Shown here: positions 48,341 to 55,754 of the stretch, piece by piece
Layout of the letters: every line of letters starts with the position of its first letter
Numbering within the stretch: the stretch's first letter is position 1
NCBI GenBank assembly: GCA_015206785.1
Contig: JADEZQ010000002.1
Span: forward strand, 1 to 64,000
Length of the DNA stretch: 64,000 bases
Direction: 5' to 3'
From: Quinella sp. 2Q5
GTDB taxonomy: Bacteria > Bacillota > Negativicutes > Selenomonadales > Selenomonadaceae
Translations under genes and position numbers: made by a program
The notes under the pieces: model-generated
What the model was told of the DNA's origin: nothing
What the model saw: the letters and a program-made list of their open reading frames with translations, nothing else
The model's database searches: none

Positions 48341-49792
48341 TCAATAGAACGCGTAAAAATTTGCCGCCAACATCACACAGCCGCTGACAGTGCCCGCGAC
48401 GAGCGCGATTGAATTTTTGTGCGGCATCGGTTTGAATGTCGACAGCGCGACGAAAATCATCAGACCGAGCGGAACGAAGTAGCGACCTTGCACGCCGCTG
48501 ACGACATCGCCGCCGACAGCCGACCACTTCAGATAGTGCACCAGGAAGAACGCCGTCGTCGACACGAGAGCCGCCGTCAACAGCACGAGCCGTTCAACGG
48601 GACGGACGCGCACGCCGCACGTCACCGCAAATGCAAGCAACGTCATCGCGTACGAGATGTAAAACGCGACCGGTAACAGCACCTGATGAAGCGTGCCCCA
48701 TGCGCCGACAAAGTTCATCGCGTACCACAACCACGCGAGCTTCAGAGAATTTGCCATTGCCGCGAAAAATTTTTCGGGGTGTTCGGCGACGAAGACTTTC
48801 TGCGCCGCCGCGTCCGTCGTCGTGTAGCCAAGGTAGCGGTTCGTGTAAAGTTCGACGCCCGCCGCATTGACCGCCAGCTCCGTCCAGACGATTGACACCA
48901 GCAAGTTCACCGCGACGAGTGCCGCGCCCGTCAGCAAAAATTTTTTCAGCGAGCCGACACGTTCAGGCGGAATAAGGAAGTACAGCAGAAGAATCGTGCC
49001 GTAAACCGACTTGGCGCACGCAATGACCGCCGACAAAATTATCAGCGCGAAAATTTCTGCGCGGGAAAATTTTTCCGCCGAGAGCCTCAGCGACAACAGC
49101 CACGCCGTCGCCGCCAAACACACGCCGAAGGTCACGCAGTCCGCCGAAGTGGACGCCGCCTCCAGCAAAAACATCGGCGTCATCGCCAGCACGAAGATCA
49201 GCGTCTTGGCTTCGGGCAGGAACTTCATTGCCAGCCACAGGCACGCCGCCGCGAACATCAGCCCGCTCAAGCCCATCGCGTAAAAAATTTCGCCCGCCGT
49301 CAAATTCAGCAGACGCCCCAGCCACGCCGTCAAAGCTTGCGGGAAATATGCCGGCGGCAGATAAACGCCCGTGTTCGGTATCAAGACGACGTCGCAGTCT
49401 TCGGGGTTGAGCGGTGTCGCCAAAAAATTTTTCACGTCCGCGGCGTCGAAGGCGTGCACGTAATGTTTGTGGTTGGCGTCGGTGATGAAGGCTTCGGGCA
49501 GAAGCGACGCGGGCATCTCGGCGACGTTGACCCTGTTTGATTGAGCGTCCGCAGTCGGCGTCAGGCTGAAAATTTTTTTCGAGCGGTGGTCGCCTTTAAC
49601 GAATTCGCCGAGCTCCATCGTCGGGCTGAAGAAAATTCCCTGCGATATCTGCCAAACTCGCGGCAAATGATTTATCTCGTCCATCAGCTGATACGGCGGG
49701 CGCATGAAGCAGATTGCCGCGCCGAAAAACAAAAACAGCGCGACGAAAATTTTCTCCGCGCCGAAAGATTCCAGTCGTCGTTCAAGTTTCAT
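48341..49792 (-). CDS. DUF2142 polytopic membrane protein
   Basis: This 483-residue membrane protein opens with a helix and the DUF2142 motif RPPYQLMDEINHLPRVWQIS near residues 31-50. About ten further helices follow, including GVQGRYFVPLG. DUF2142 proteins resemble GT-C glycosyltransferases and are often found in cell-wall polysaccharide loci. The ATG overlaps the stop of the CobT-like gene by 4 bp, so translation is coupled although a functional link is not obvious. Confidence 0.85.
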   Translation of the reverse strand: MKLERRLESFGAEKIFVALFLFFGAAICFMRPPYQLMDEINHLPRVWQISQGIFFSPTMELGEFVKGDHRSKKIFSLTPTADAQSNRVNVAEMPASLLPEAFITDANHKHYVHAFDAADVKNFLATPLNPEDCDVVLIPNTGVYLPPAYFPQALTAWLGRLLNLTAGEIFYAMGLSGLMFAAACLWLAMKFLPEAKTLIFVLAMTPMFLLEAASTSADCVTFGVCLAATAWLLSLRLSAEKFSRAEIFALIILSAVIACAKSVYGTILLLYFLIPPERVGSLKKFLLTGAALVAVNLLVSIVWTELAVNAAGVELYTNRYLGYTTTDAAAQKVFVAEHPEKFFAAMANSLKLAWLWYAMNFVGAWGTLHQVLLPVAFYISYAMTLLAFAVTCGVRVRPVERLVLLTAALVSTTAFFLVHYLKWSAVGGDVVSGVQGRYFVPLGLMIFVALSTFKPMPHKNSIALVAGTVSGCVMLAANFYAFY

Positions 49793-51828
49793 CGCAATGC
49801 CTGATCAACTCCTGTCTCCTCGAAAGTTTTCATCTCGTTTATCGCCGTCAATGCCGCCTCGACAATCTCGACGCCAATGCACGCCGCTTCGCCGTCAAAG
49901 CCGACGGGGGTGCCGTCGTCGTTCTTGAAGGTGACCAGTTGCGCGGCACGCAGAACGAACGGACGAACTTCGGGGCAAATTTTTTCCAGATAGCGGGCAA
50001 TGATATCGGCAGCGCCCGTGTCGACGACGATCAGCGTGGAATTGTGCGCCGCCGCCACGATTGCCCCGATAATCGCGCCGGTCATGCAACGAAAATCTTT
50101 CGGGACGTTCGCAAAAAAATCTTCGGGGGCAAACTTGAGCTCGCCGTCGTCGGTCAAAAGCGCGTCAGCAAATTTCTCGGCAAGCCTGTCCTGCAGAAGG
50201 TTGCTCAAATCCGTCAGGGCGATTATCGGCGTGTTGAAGGAAATTTCCTCGGCGATGTTGCGCCCGAAGTTGAAAGCGACGTTGAGATTTTCGGCGGGGT
50301 TGACGGCACCCAGAACGATTTTCATGCCGAAGGTTCTAATTGAAACCCGAAAGTCCACGGAAAGATCGCGGCGTCGGCTCTTGTCGGCGGGGTCATAGTT
50401 TTCGGGGTCGAATATGGACGGACAGTTCTCCATGTTGGTGAAGGCAAGCGCGGCGTGTCGAAGTTTGTTGATTGGTCGGTCTTCGTTGGATATGCCCGAA
50501 ACTTGAATGGCAATCTCTTCCAGATAACCCAGTGAACCCTTCGGCTTGGTGAGGCTGTCTAAAATCTCGCGGCAATTTTTCATTGGGCGTTCGTGCAGGC
50601 GCGGCATCGTCTGCAGATAGAAGTTGAACGTCCTGTCGGTTGCGGCAACGGCGTCGTCTTCAGCCTCGCCCATAACGTGCACGGTTATCGGATAGTTGCG
50701 CGGGACGTTTAGGGTCTGCGCGCTGAAGGGAACTTCGAACTGCTCCATGCGGTGTTCGCTGACGTGGAAGTCGACGGGAATCTCTTCGATTTGGATCTCG
50801 CCGCCGAAGAACTCTTGGATATCTTCAATGCTGTCGAGCCCTTCGACGCCGTCAATGCCGAGCTGTTGCTTGAGCGACGTGAACGGGTCGTCCTCGTCAA
50901 TGAAGTCGCCGTCAAAGTCCGCGTCGGGTCCGCAGACGAAGATGTAGACCAGGTTGTCGAGCACGCGCGCGGCAATTGAAGAGCCGATAGCTTCGCCGAG
51001 CGCAAGGTCGAGATTCATCATCGGTTGCAATTCCAGATAATCGAGGATGGCTTTGTGTCCGACTTCGCGACCGAGATGAGAGGCGATGAGGCAACCGGTT
51101 GATTGCGGCAGAATTTCTTCGGCGACGAGCGCGGCGACGGCAGTGTTGAAGCCGTCAAGCACGACAACGCAATTGTGATGATATGCCGCGATGATCACGC
51201 CCGCCATTGCGCCGAACTCGTAGCCGCCGACCTTGGTGAGAACGTCTAACATCTCGCCGTTGTCGGGTTTGTTGACTGTCAACGCACGGCGGACGACTTC
51301 AACCTTGCGGGCAAACTTTTCGTCGTCGATGTTGGTGCCGCGTCCGGTCACGTCTTGTGGCTCCAGCTCCAGATAGGCGGCGGTCATTGCGGCGGCGACG
51401 GTCGTGTTGGCAATGCCCATCTCGCCGAGCAGGAAACAGTTGCAGCCCGCGGCAATCGCCTCCTCCGCCAGATGTTTGCCGATACGCACGGACTCCATTG
51501 CCTGTTCAAGTGTCATTGCGGGCTCGACGGCGATGTTTTTGGTGCCGCGGGAAATTTTTCTGTCGACCAGCCCGTAGTCCGTCAAGTCCGACAGGTCAGC
51601 CGAAACGCCCACGTCCACCACGTACAGCTCGGAATAGGCGAACTTGGCGAAGACGTTGGCGGCGGCTCCACGGTCAACGAGATAATTGCGAACCATAGCG
51701 GCGGTCGTCGTCTGGGGGTAGGCACTGACGTTTTCGGCGGCGACGCCGTGATCCGCGCAGAAGATGAACGTGCACTTGCGGGATTTGCCTATGCTGCGGT
51801 AAAGTTCTGCGACGTGAGTAAATGTCAT
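49789..51828 (-). CDS. tandem CobT-like phosphoribosyltransferase (ArsA/ArsB-fusion-like)
   Basis: This 679-residue protein has two CobT-type halves. Half one (about 1-305) starts directly at FCADHGVAAENVSAYPQ and continues GEMGIANTTVAAAM, VVLDGFNTAVAAL and LDLALGEAIGSS. It lacks the usual N-terminal segment. Half two (about 400-679) begins with that segment, LTKPKGSLGYLEEIAIQ, and ends in the CobT-like EMKTFEETGV, with a diverged middle. An acidic linker joins them. CobT activates the lower-ligand base of cobamides. Sporomusa ArsA/ArsB, two adjacent CobT homologues, activate phenols instead; this looks like such a pair fused. The start has GGAGGGG 9 bp upstream. Confidence 0.75.
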   Translation of the reverse strand: MTFTHVAELYRSIGKSRKCTFIFCADHGVAAENVSAYPQTTTAAMVRNYLVDRGAAANVFAKFAYSELYVVDVGVSADLSDLTDYGLVDRKISRGTKNIAVEPAMTLEQAMESVRIGKHLAEEAIAAGCNCFLLGEMGIANTTVAAAMTAAYLELEPQDVTGRGTNIDDEKFARKVEVVRRALTVNKPDNGEMLDVLTKVGGYEFGAMAGVIIAAYHHNCVVVLDGFNTAVAALVAEEILPQSTGCLIASHLGREVGHKAILDYLELQPMMNLDLALGEAIGSSIAARVLDNLVYIFVCGPDADFDGDFIDEDDPFTSLKQQLGIDGVEGLDSIEDIQEFFGGEIQIEEIPVDFHVSEHRMEQFEVPFSAQTLNVPRNYPITVHVMGEAEDDAVAATDRTFNFYLQTMPRLHERPMKNCREILDSLTKPKGSLGYLEEIAIQVSGISNEDRPINKLRHAALAFTNMENCPSIFDPENYDPADKSRRRDLSVDFRVSIRTFGMKIVLGAVNPAENLNVAFNFGRNIAEEISFNTPIIALTDLSNLLQDRLAEKFADALLTDDGELKFAPEDFFANVPKDFRCMTGAIIGAIVAAAHNSTLIVVDTGAADIIARYLEKICPEVRPFVLRAAQLVTFKNDDGTPVGFDGEAACIGVEIVEAALTAINEMKTFEETGVDQALR

Positions 51829-52257
51829 TTACTTGCCCCTCCGCACCAGTTTCTTGACGACCGCGTTCTTCACGCGCCGCAAGGGTGCCACGCGGACTTT
51901 GATCTTGGGTTTAATCTCGCGTTCGAGGCCGAAGTCTCCGCGCTTGAGGAAAGTCGATTTGATTTTGTCTGGGCGGAAAAATTTTCTGATGACTTTGGCA
52001 AGCTCCTCGGAATTGTCGGCGTCGGTGCAGGTGAAGATATCCGCGGCGACGTAGCGCAGCTCGCGGTAGACGTGCAAGGCGATGTGTCCTTCGGCAAACG
52101 CCCCGACAATTGAGCAATGCGTTTCGTCGATGACCTCGGAGCAAAGCCGCGGCTCCGAGCCCACCACGCTCTTTAGGGTGTCCTTTATCTCGTCGACACT
52201 GCGGCTAGTGTCGCAATTGTACATGTCCAGCGTCAGCTGTCGTGCCAAAATTTTCAT
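51829..52257 (-). CDS. S-adenosylmethionine decarboxylase-like protein lacking the pyruvoyl serine
   Basis: This 142-residue homologue of bacterial AdoMet decarboxylase (SpeH/SpeD type) keeps the fold landmarks LARQLTLDMYNCD and the ALHVYRELRYVAADIFTC block. The Glu-Ser-His processing site is Glu56-Gly57-His58 (codons GAA GGA CAC), so the serine needed to make the pyruvoyl cofactor is absent. A basic tail (RRVKNAVVKKLVRRGK) is added. It is probably not a decarboxylase; function unknown. The ATG has GGAGG 7 bp upstream. It is first in the operon with the CobT-like gene, 1 bp apart. Confidence 0.8.
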   Translation of the reverse strand: MKILARQLTLDMYNCDTSRSVDEIKDTLKSVVGSEPRLCSEVIDETHCSIVGAFAEGHIALHVYRELRYVAADIFTCTDADNSEELAKVIRKFFRPDKIKSTFLKRGDFGLEREIKPKIKVRVAPLRRVKNAVVKKLVRRGK

Positions 52258-52290
52258 GGCGTCCTCCCAAAAAATTTTTTTCGGCAACAG

Positions 52291-52319
52291 ATTATAGCAG
52301 GTATCGGGCGATACCGCAA
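52291..52319 (-). promoter_or_regulatory. promoter with palindromic operator in the spacer
   Basis: On the minus strand, TTGCGG (52319-52314), a 17-bp spacer and TATAAT (52296-52291) drive the AdoMetDC-like operon. The spacer is mostly filled by the perfect dyad GGTATCG-GG-CGATACC (52300-52315), a likely regulator site. Confidence 0.6.
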
Positions 52320-52347
52320 AGAATTTCCGCGGCGGAAGGTGATGTCG

Positions 52348-53100
52348 ATGAACAAAATTTTTCTCGTGGCAGGCACCGAAGATGGACGCGCCCTCGCCGA
52401 AATTTTGTCGGAACGCTTCGACGTGACTGCCTCGGTGGTCAGCGACTATGGGCGAAAGCTTTTGACGGGTGAGAGCGTCAAAGTCAACGACCGACCGCTT
52501 GAGCGTGATGAGCTGGAAAAAATTCTGCTCGCGGAAAAATTTTCCGCCGTCGTTGATGCAAGCCACCCCTACGCGCGAAATGTCTCTGCCAACGCCGTCG
52601 ACGCCGCACGCGCCGCGCAGATTCCCTACATTCGCTACGAACGCGCTGAAACTTTGCCGACGTACGAAAAAGTTTTTCGCGTCGCTGATTACGTTGAGGC
52701 CGCCGACAAAGCCCGCTCACTCGGCAAAAATATTTTCCTCACGACCGGTAGCCGAACCTTGAAGATTTTTGTCGACAGGCTGATTGATTGCAACGTGACC
52801 GTGCGCGTCCTGCCGACCGCCGAAGTTTTGAGTCAGTGCGAAGCTCTCGGCTTGACGCCCAAACAAATCGTCGCCATGCAAGGACCGTTCTCCGTCGCGC
52901 TAAATGTCGAGCTCTTCCGCCACGCCGCGGCTGATGTCGTCGTCACCAAGAACAGCGGGCAAATCGGCGGCACCGACACGAAACTTGCGGCGGCAGAAAT
53001 TTTGCGTCTGCCCGTGGTGATGATTGACCGCCCGAAAATTTTTTACCCGAACACGGCAACGACCTTCGACGACGTGCTGAAATTTTTGGAGGGGATTTGA
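52348..53100 (+). CDS. cobK: precorrin-6A reductase
   Basis: This 250-residue NAD(P)H-dependent enzyme of corrin ring synthesis has the family blocks LVAGTEDGRALAEIL, VVDASHPYARNVSANA, FLTTGSRTLKIF, VAMQGPFSVALN and VVTKNSGQIGGTDTKL. The ATG at 52348 has GAAGG 8 bp upstream; earlier GTG/ATG codons are too close to it. No other cob/cbi genes are adjacent except the divergent CobT-like gene. It overlaps the Nif3-like gene by 1 bp (TGATG). Confidence 0.92.
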   Translation: MNKIFLVAGTEDGRALAEILSERFDVTASVVSDYGRKLLTGESVKVNDRPLERDELEKILLAEKFSAVVDASHPYARNVSANAVDAARAAQIPYIRYERAETLPTYEKVFRVADYVEAADKARSLGKNIFLTTGSRTLKIFVDRLIDCNVTVRVLPTAEVLSQCEALGLTPKQIVAMQGPFSVALNVELFRHAAADVVVTKNSGQIGGTDTKLAAAEILRLPVVMIDRPKIFYPNTATTFDDVLKFLEGI

Positions 53101-53888
53101 TGAAACCTTGCACCGTACAAACCGCCGCGGACGCCGTCAACCGTCTGGCACCCAAGAAGCTCGCTGAGGAATGGGACAACCCCGGGCTCATGGTCGGTGA
53201 CCCGTCGGCTGTCGTCCGAAAAATTTTCGTCTGCCTGGACGTGACCGACGAGACCATCACGCAAGCCGTCGACTTGAACGCGCAGCTGATAGTCGCCCAT
53301 CACCCGCTGATCTTCCGCCCGATTAAGAACGTCCGCTTCGATTTGCCGCTCGGCAAAAAAATTTCGCGGCTCATCAAAAACGACGTGGCAGTCTTCGCGG
53401 CACACACCAACCTCGACAGTGCACTCGGCGGCGTCAACGATGTGCTGGCGCGTCGGCTCGGCTTGACGGACGTGAAGATGTTCGGCGACGAAGAAATTTC
53501 TTTGGGGCGGCTCGGAATGTTGCCGACGACGATGACCGCTGAAAACTTTGCTCGCCACGTGAAGAGAACCCTCGGAGCCGGCAGCGTTCGACTGATTCGC
53601 GCGGGCGACTTCCCCGTCGGCAAGGTCGGCATTTGCGGCGGCGCGGGCGCGGAGTTCATCGCCAAGGCAAAATTTTTCGGCTCGACGGCTTTCGTCACGG
53701 GCGACGTCAAATATCACGAAGCTCAGGCGGCGATCGAGAGCGGCATTCACGTCGTGGACGCCGGTCACTTCGCCACGGAGTTCCCAATCGTCTCGGAGCT
53801 GGCGAATTATCTTCGCGACGAGCTGAAAGCTTTAGATGTGGAAATTTTTGCGGACACCGCGTCGAAAGATTTCTTCGCGACGATTTGA
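53100..53888 (+). CDS. Nif3-like dinuclear metal-centre protein (GCH-I/YqfO family)
   Basis: This 262-residue protein assembles into hexameric toroids in the family. Metal ligands are in LIVAHHPLIFRPIK, FAAHTNLDSALGGVND and VVDAGHFATEFP. It is the short form, lacking the inserted PII-like domain of Bacillus YqfO. Function is unsettled, with GTP cyclohydrolase-I-type activity proposed for some members. It is coupled to cobK by TGATG. The next promoter's -35 overlaps its stop. Confidence 0.9.
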   Translation: MKPCTVQTAADAVNRLAPKKLAEEWDNPGLMVGDPSAVVRKIFVCLDVTDETITQAVDLNAQLIVAHHPLIFRPIKNVRFDLPLGKKISRLIKNDVAVFAAHTNLDSALGGVNDVLARRLGLTDVKMFGDEEISLGRLGMLPTTMTAENFARHVKRTLGAGSVRLIRAGDFPVGKVGICGGAGAEFIAKAKFFGSTAFVTGDVKYHEAQAAIESGIHVVDAGHFATEFPIVSELANYLRDELKALDVEIFADTASKDFFATI

Positions 53889-53915
53889 CTTGAAGTCGAC
53901 TTCAGCTGATAGACT
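53885..53915 (+). promoter_or_regulatory. MerR-type promoter with 19-bp spacer
   Basis: TTGACT (53885-53890), exactly 19 bp and TAGACT (53910-53915). The spacer carries the dyad TTGAAGTCGACTTCA. Over-long spacers with a dyad are the mark of promoters that MerR proteins untwist, so the regulator gene downstream is probably autoregulated. Confidence 0.8.
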
Positions 53916-53948
53916 TGCAACGGATACAATTTTGTCGGAGGGATCTTT

Positions 53949-54311
53949 ATGACGATTGGCGAAGTCAGCGAGAAATTTGACATCACGACGGACACGCTCA
54001 GATATTACGAACGAATCGGGCTGATACCGCCGGTGCCGCGCAAACTCAACGGTATCCGCGACTACGACGAGCAAGCGTGCCGTTGGGTCTCGTTCGTCAA
54101 GTGCATGCGAGCGGCGGGCGTGCAGATTGAGGCATTGATTGAATACGTCGCGCTTATGCAGGCGGACGCGGGTCTTGAGCGGCGCAAAGACATTCTCATC
54201 GAACAGCGTGCGCGGCTGATTGAACAGGCAGAACATCTGCGCACGACGATTGAGCGGCTCGACTACAAGATTGACCACTACGAAGATTTGATATCGCGCA
54301 AAGGGCTTTGA
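53949..54311 (+). CDS. MerR-family transcriptional regulator
   Basis: This 120-residue regulator has the N-terminal winged helix TIGEVSEKFDITTDTLRYYERIGLIPP, followed by the dimerising helix (about 80-118). There is no clear effector-binding domain and only one cysteine, in VKCMRAAG, so it is unlike metal sensors and closest to AdhR-like aldehyde or redox regulators. It is preceded by a 19-bp-spacer promoter. No second copy of that operator was noticed in the window. Confidence 0.9.
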   Translation: MTIGEVSEKFDITTDTLRYYERIGLIPPVPRKLNGIRDYDEQACRWVSFVKCMRAAGVQIEALIEYVALMQADAGLERRKDILIEQRARLIEQAEHLRTTIERLDYKIDHYEDLISRKGL

Positions 54312-54314
54312 CCA

Positions 54315-54364
54315 CAAAAAAACGGTCGGGTCTCTCGATTGAGGGACTCGGCCGAAATTTTTTT
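54315..54364. terminator. merR terminator
   Basis: CGGTCGGGTCTCTC and GAGGGACTCGGCCG pair around GATT, with an A-run before and a long T-run after. Confidence 0.85.
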
Positions 54365-54377
54365 GTCAGTCGAAAAT

Positions 54378-54561
54378 CGTCACCCGTCGCGGGTAGCTGA
54401 CAACACGACCGCCCAAGGATGGGCGGTCGCCGGCATACGACGACGTGATGCGTCGTTGCCGGCTCGAAGGTCCTTTTCTTTGCTACTTTCTTTTGGACCA
54501 GCAAAAGAAAGTAGATCTAAACGCAAACGCAGTGAGCAACAGCAAATGCACTAACCCGCGT
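54378..54561 (+). repeat. triple-hairpin dispersed element, copy D
   Basis: H1 at 54407-54428 is GACCGCCC/GGGCGGTC, a compensated change from GGCCGCCC/GGGCGGCC in other copies. H2 is 54430-54462 and H3 is 54483-54514 with 13-bp arms. A 12-bp direct repeat TCAGTCGAAAAT flanks it at 54366-54377 and 54562-54573, the latter holding the ndk stop. It is oriented as merR. Confidence 0.9.
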
Positions 54562-54978
54562 TCAGTCGAAAATTTCACACGCGCCGAAGAAAATCGGAAT
54601 CTCCCGCGCGGCACTCTCCGGACTGTCGGAGGCGTGAACGGCGTTATGAGTTTTGTCCGTGGCAAAGAGCTTGCGGACGGTGCCCGCAGCGGCTTCAGCG
54701 GGGTTGGTTGCGCCGTTGAGCTCGCGAACTTTCCTGATAACGTCGTCGCCCGTCAGCACGACAGCCATAATCGGCGCGGCAGTCATGAACTCGACAAGCG
54801 CGGGGTAATACGTTCGCCCGATGTGTTCGGCGTAATGTTTGGCGGCAAGGGATTCGGTCATCTGCATCACCTTCGCGGCAATGATCTTGAAGCCGGCGTC
54901 CTCATAAAGCTTGAGGATATCGCCCGAATGATTTGCACCGAAGGCGTCGGGCTTGATGAGTACCAAAGTTTTTTCCAT
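54562..54978 (-). CDS. ndk: nucleoside diphosphate kinase
   Basis: This 138-residue enzyme balances NTP pools through a phosphohistidine, His115 in NAVHASDSPESA. KTLVLIKPDAFG opens the fold. GGAGATCACATC precedes the ATG at 54978, 15 bp after the hisB stop. Its 3' end overlaps the right-hand direct repeat of element copy D. Confidence 0.95.
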   Translation of the reverse strand: MEKTLVLIKPDAFGANHSGDILKLYEDAGFKIIAAKVMQMTESLAAKHYAEHIGRTYYPALVEFMTAAPIMAVVLTGDDVIRKVRELNGATNPAEAAAGTVRKLFATDKTHNAVHASDSPESAAREIPIFFGACEIFD

Positions 54979-54992
54979 GATGTGATCTCCTC

Positions 54993-55577
54993 TCACAGGA
55001 CGCCCTTTGTGGACGGGACGCCCCGAATGTTTTCGTCGATGGTGACGGCTGTCTTGAGCGCGTGACCGAGTGCCTTGAAGATGGCTTCGATCTTGTGGTG
55101 GGAATTTTTTCCGTGGACGATTTGCACGTGCAAGGTCAGCCCCGCGTTGAAGGCGAAGGCTCGCAAAAATTCTTCCGTCAGCTGCGTGTCGAAGTCCCCG
55201 ACCATCGGCGCAAGCTCTCCGACTTCGCAAACGAGGAACGGTCGCCCGCTGATGTCCAAGCTCACGGCGGCAAGGGTCTCGTCCATTGGCAGGAAGAACG
55301 TGCCGTAGCGGGTGATGCCGCGTTTGTCGCCGAGTGCCTCCTTCAACGCCGCGCCGAGCGTGATGCCGATGTCTTCAACGCTGTGGTGCCCGTCGACTTC
55401 CAAATCGCCCGCGCAGGTGACTTGCAAGTCGAATCGCCCATGCGCCGCGAACAGATTGAGCATGTGGTCGAGGAAGCCGATGCCCGAATCAATTTTGCTG
55501 ACGCCCGCGCCGTCAAGATTCAGCTCCACGTCGACGCGGGTTTCGTTTGTCGTGCGGTTGAGTTTACCGATTCTCAT
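54993..55577 (-). CDS. hisB: imidazoleglycerol-phosphate dehydratase
   Basis: This 194-residue monofunctional, manganese-dependent histidine enzyme has its metal-binding motifs in GFLDHMLNLFAAHG, DLEVDGHHSVEDIGI and GKNSHHKIEAIFKALG. The ribosome site and first base lie in a 24-bp repeat that also occurs at the hisC end. The two genes were therefore probably joined (ATGA overlap) before element copy E was inserted. Confidence 0.95.
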   Translation of the reverse strand: MRIGKLNRTTNETRVDVELNLDGAGVSKIDSGIGFLDHMLNLFAAHGRFDLQVTCAGDLEVDGHHSVEDIGITLGAALKEALGDKRGITRYGTFFLPMDETLAAVSLDISGRPFLVCEVGELAPMVGDFDTQLTEEFLRAFAFNAGLTLHVQIVHGKNSHHKIEAIFKALGHALKTAVTIDENIRGVPSTKGVL

Positions 55578-55599
55578 TGCCAGACCTCCGAAAAGTTTT
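55576..55599 (+). repeat. 24-bp direct repeat, left copy (hisB start)
   Basis: It is identical to 55755-55778. On the minus strand it holds GGAGG and the AT of the hisB ATG. Confidence 0.9.
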
Positions 55600-55754
55600 C
55601 TTTAACCGCGATGCGGTTGGTGTCTACTTTTTCTTTGCGTGCCCAAAGAAAAAGTAGCAAAAAGAAAGGGCACCTCGCGGGGGCGTCGCCGCATGCTACA
55701 TCACGTAGCATACGCGGCGTGGCCGCCCATCCGTGGGCGGCCTCAGGTGCGATT
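55600..55754 (-). repeat. triple-hairpin dispersed element, copy E
   Basis: In minus orientation, H1 is 55742-55721 (GGCCGCCC/GGGCGGCC), H2 is 55719-55687 and H3 is 55657-55624. H3 has 14-bp arms CTACTTTTTCTTTG/CAAAGAAAAAGTAG and again a 6-nt loop. It separates hisC from hisB and is bordered by perfect 24-bp direct repeats. Confidence 0.88.

Noticed and set aside
52258..52347. Cobalamin riboswitch upstream of cobK
   Set aside because: The interval is under 100 bp, and I see no B12-box-like conserved core; a protein operator is the better reading.
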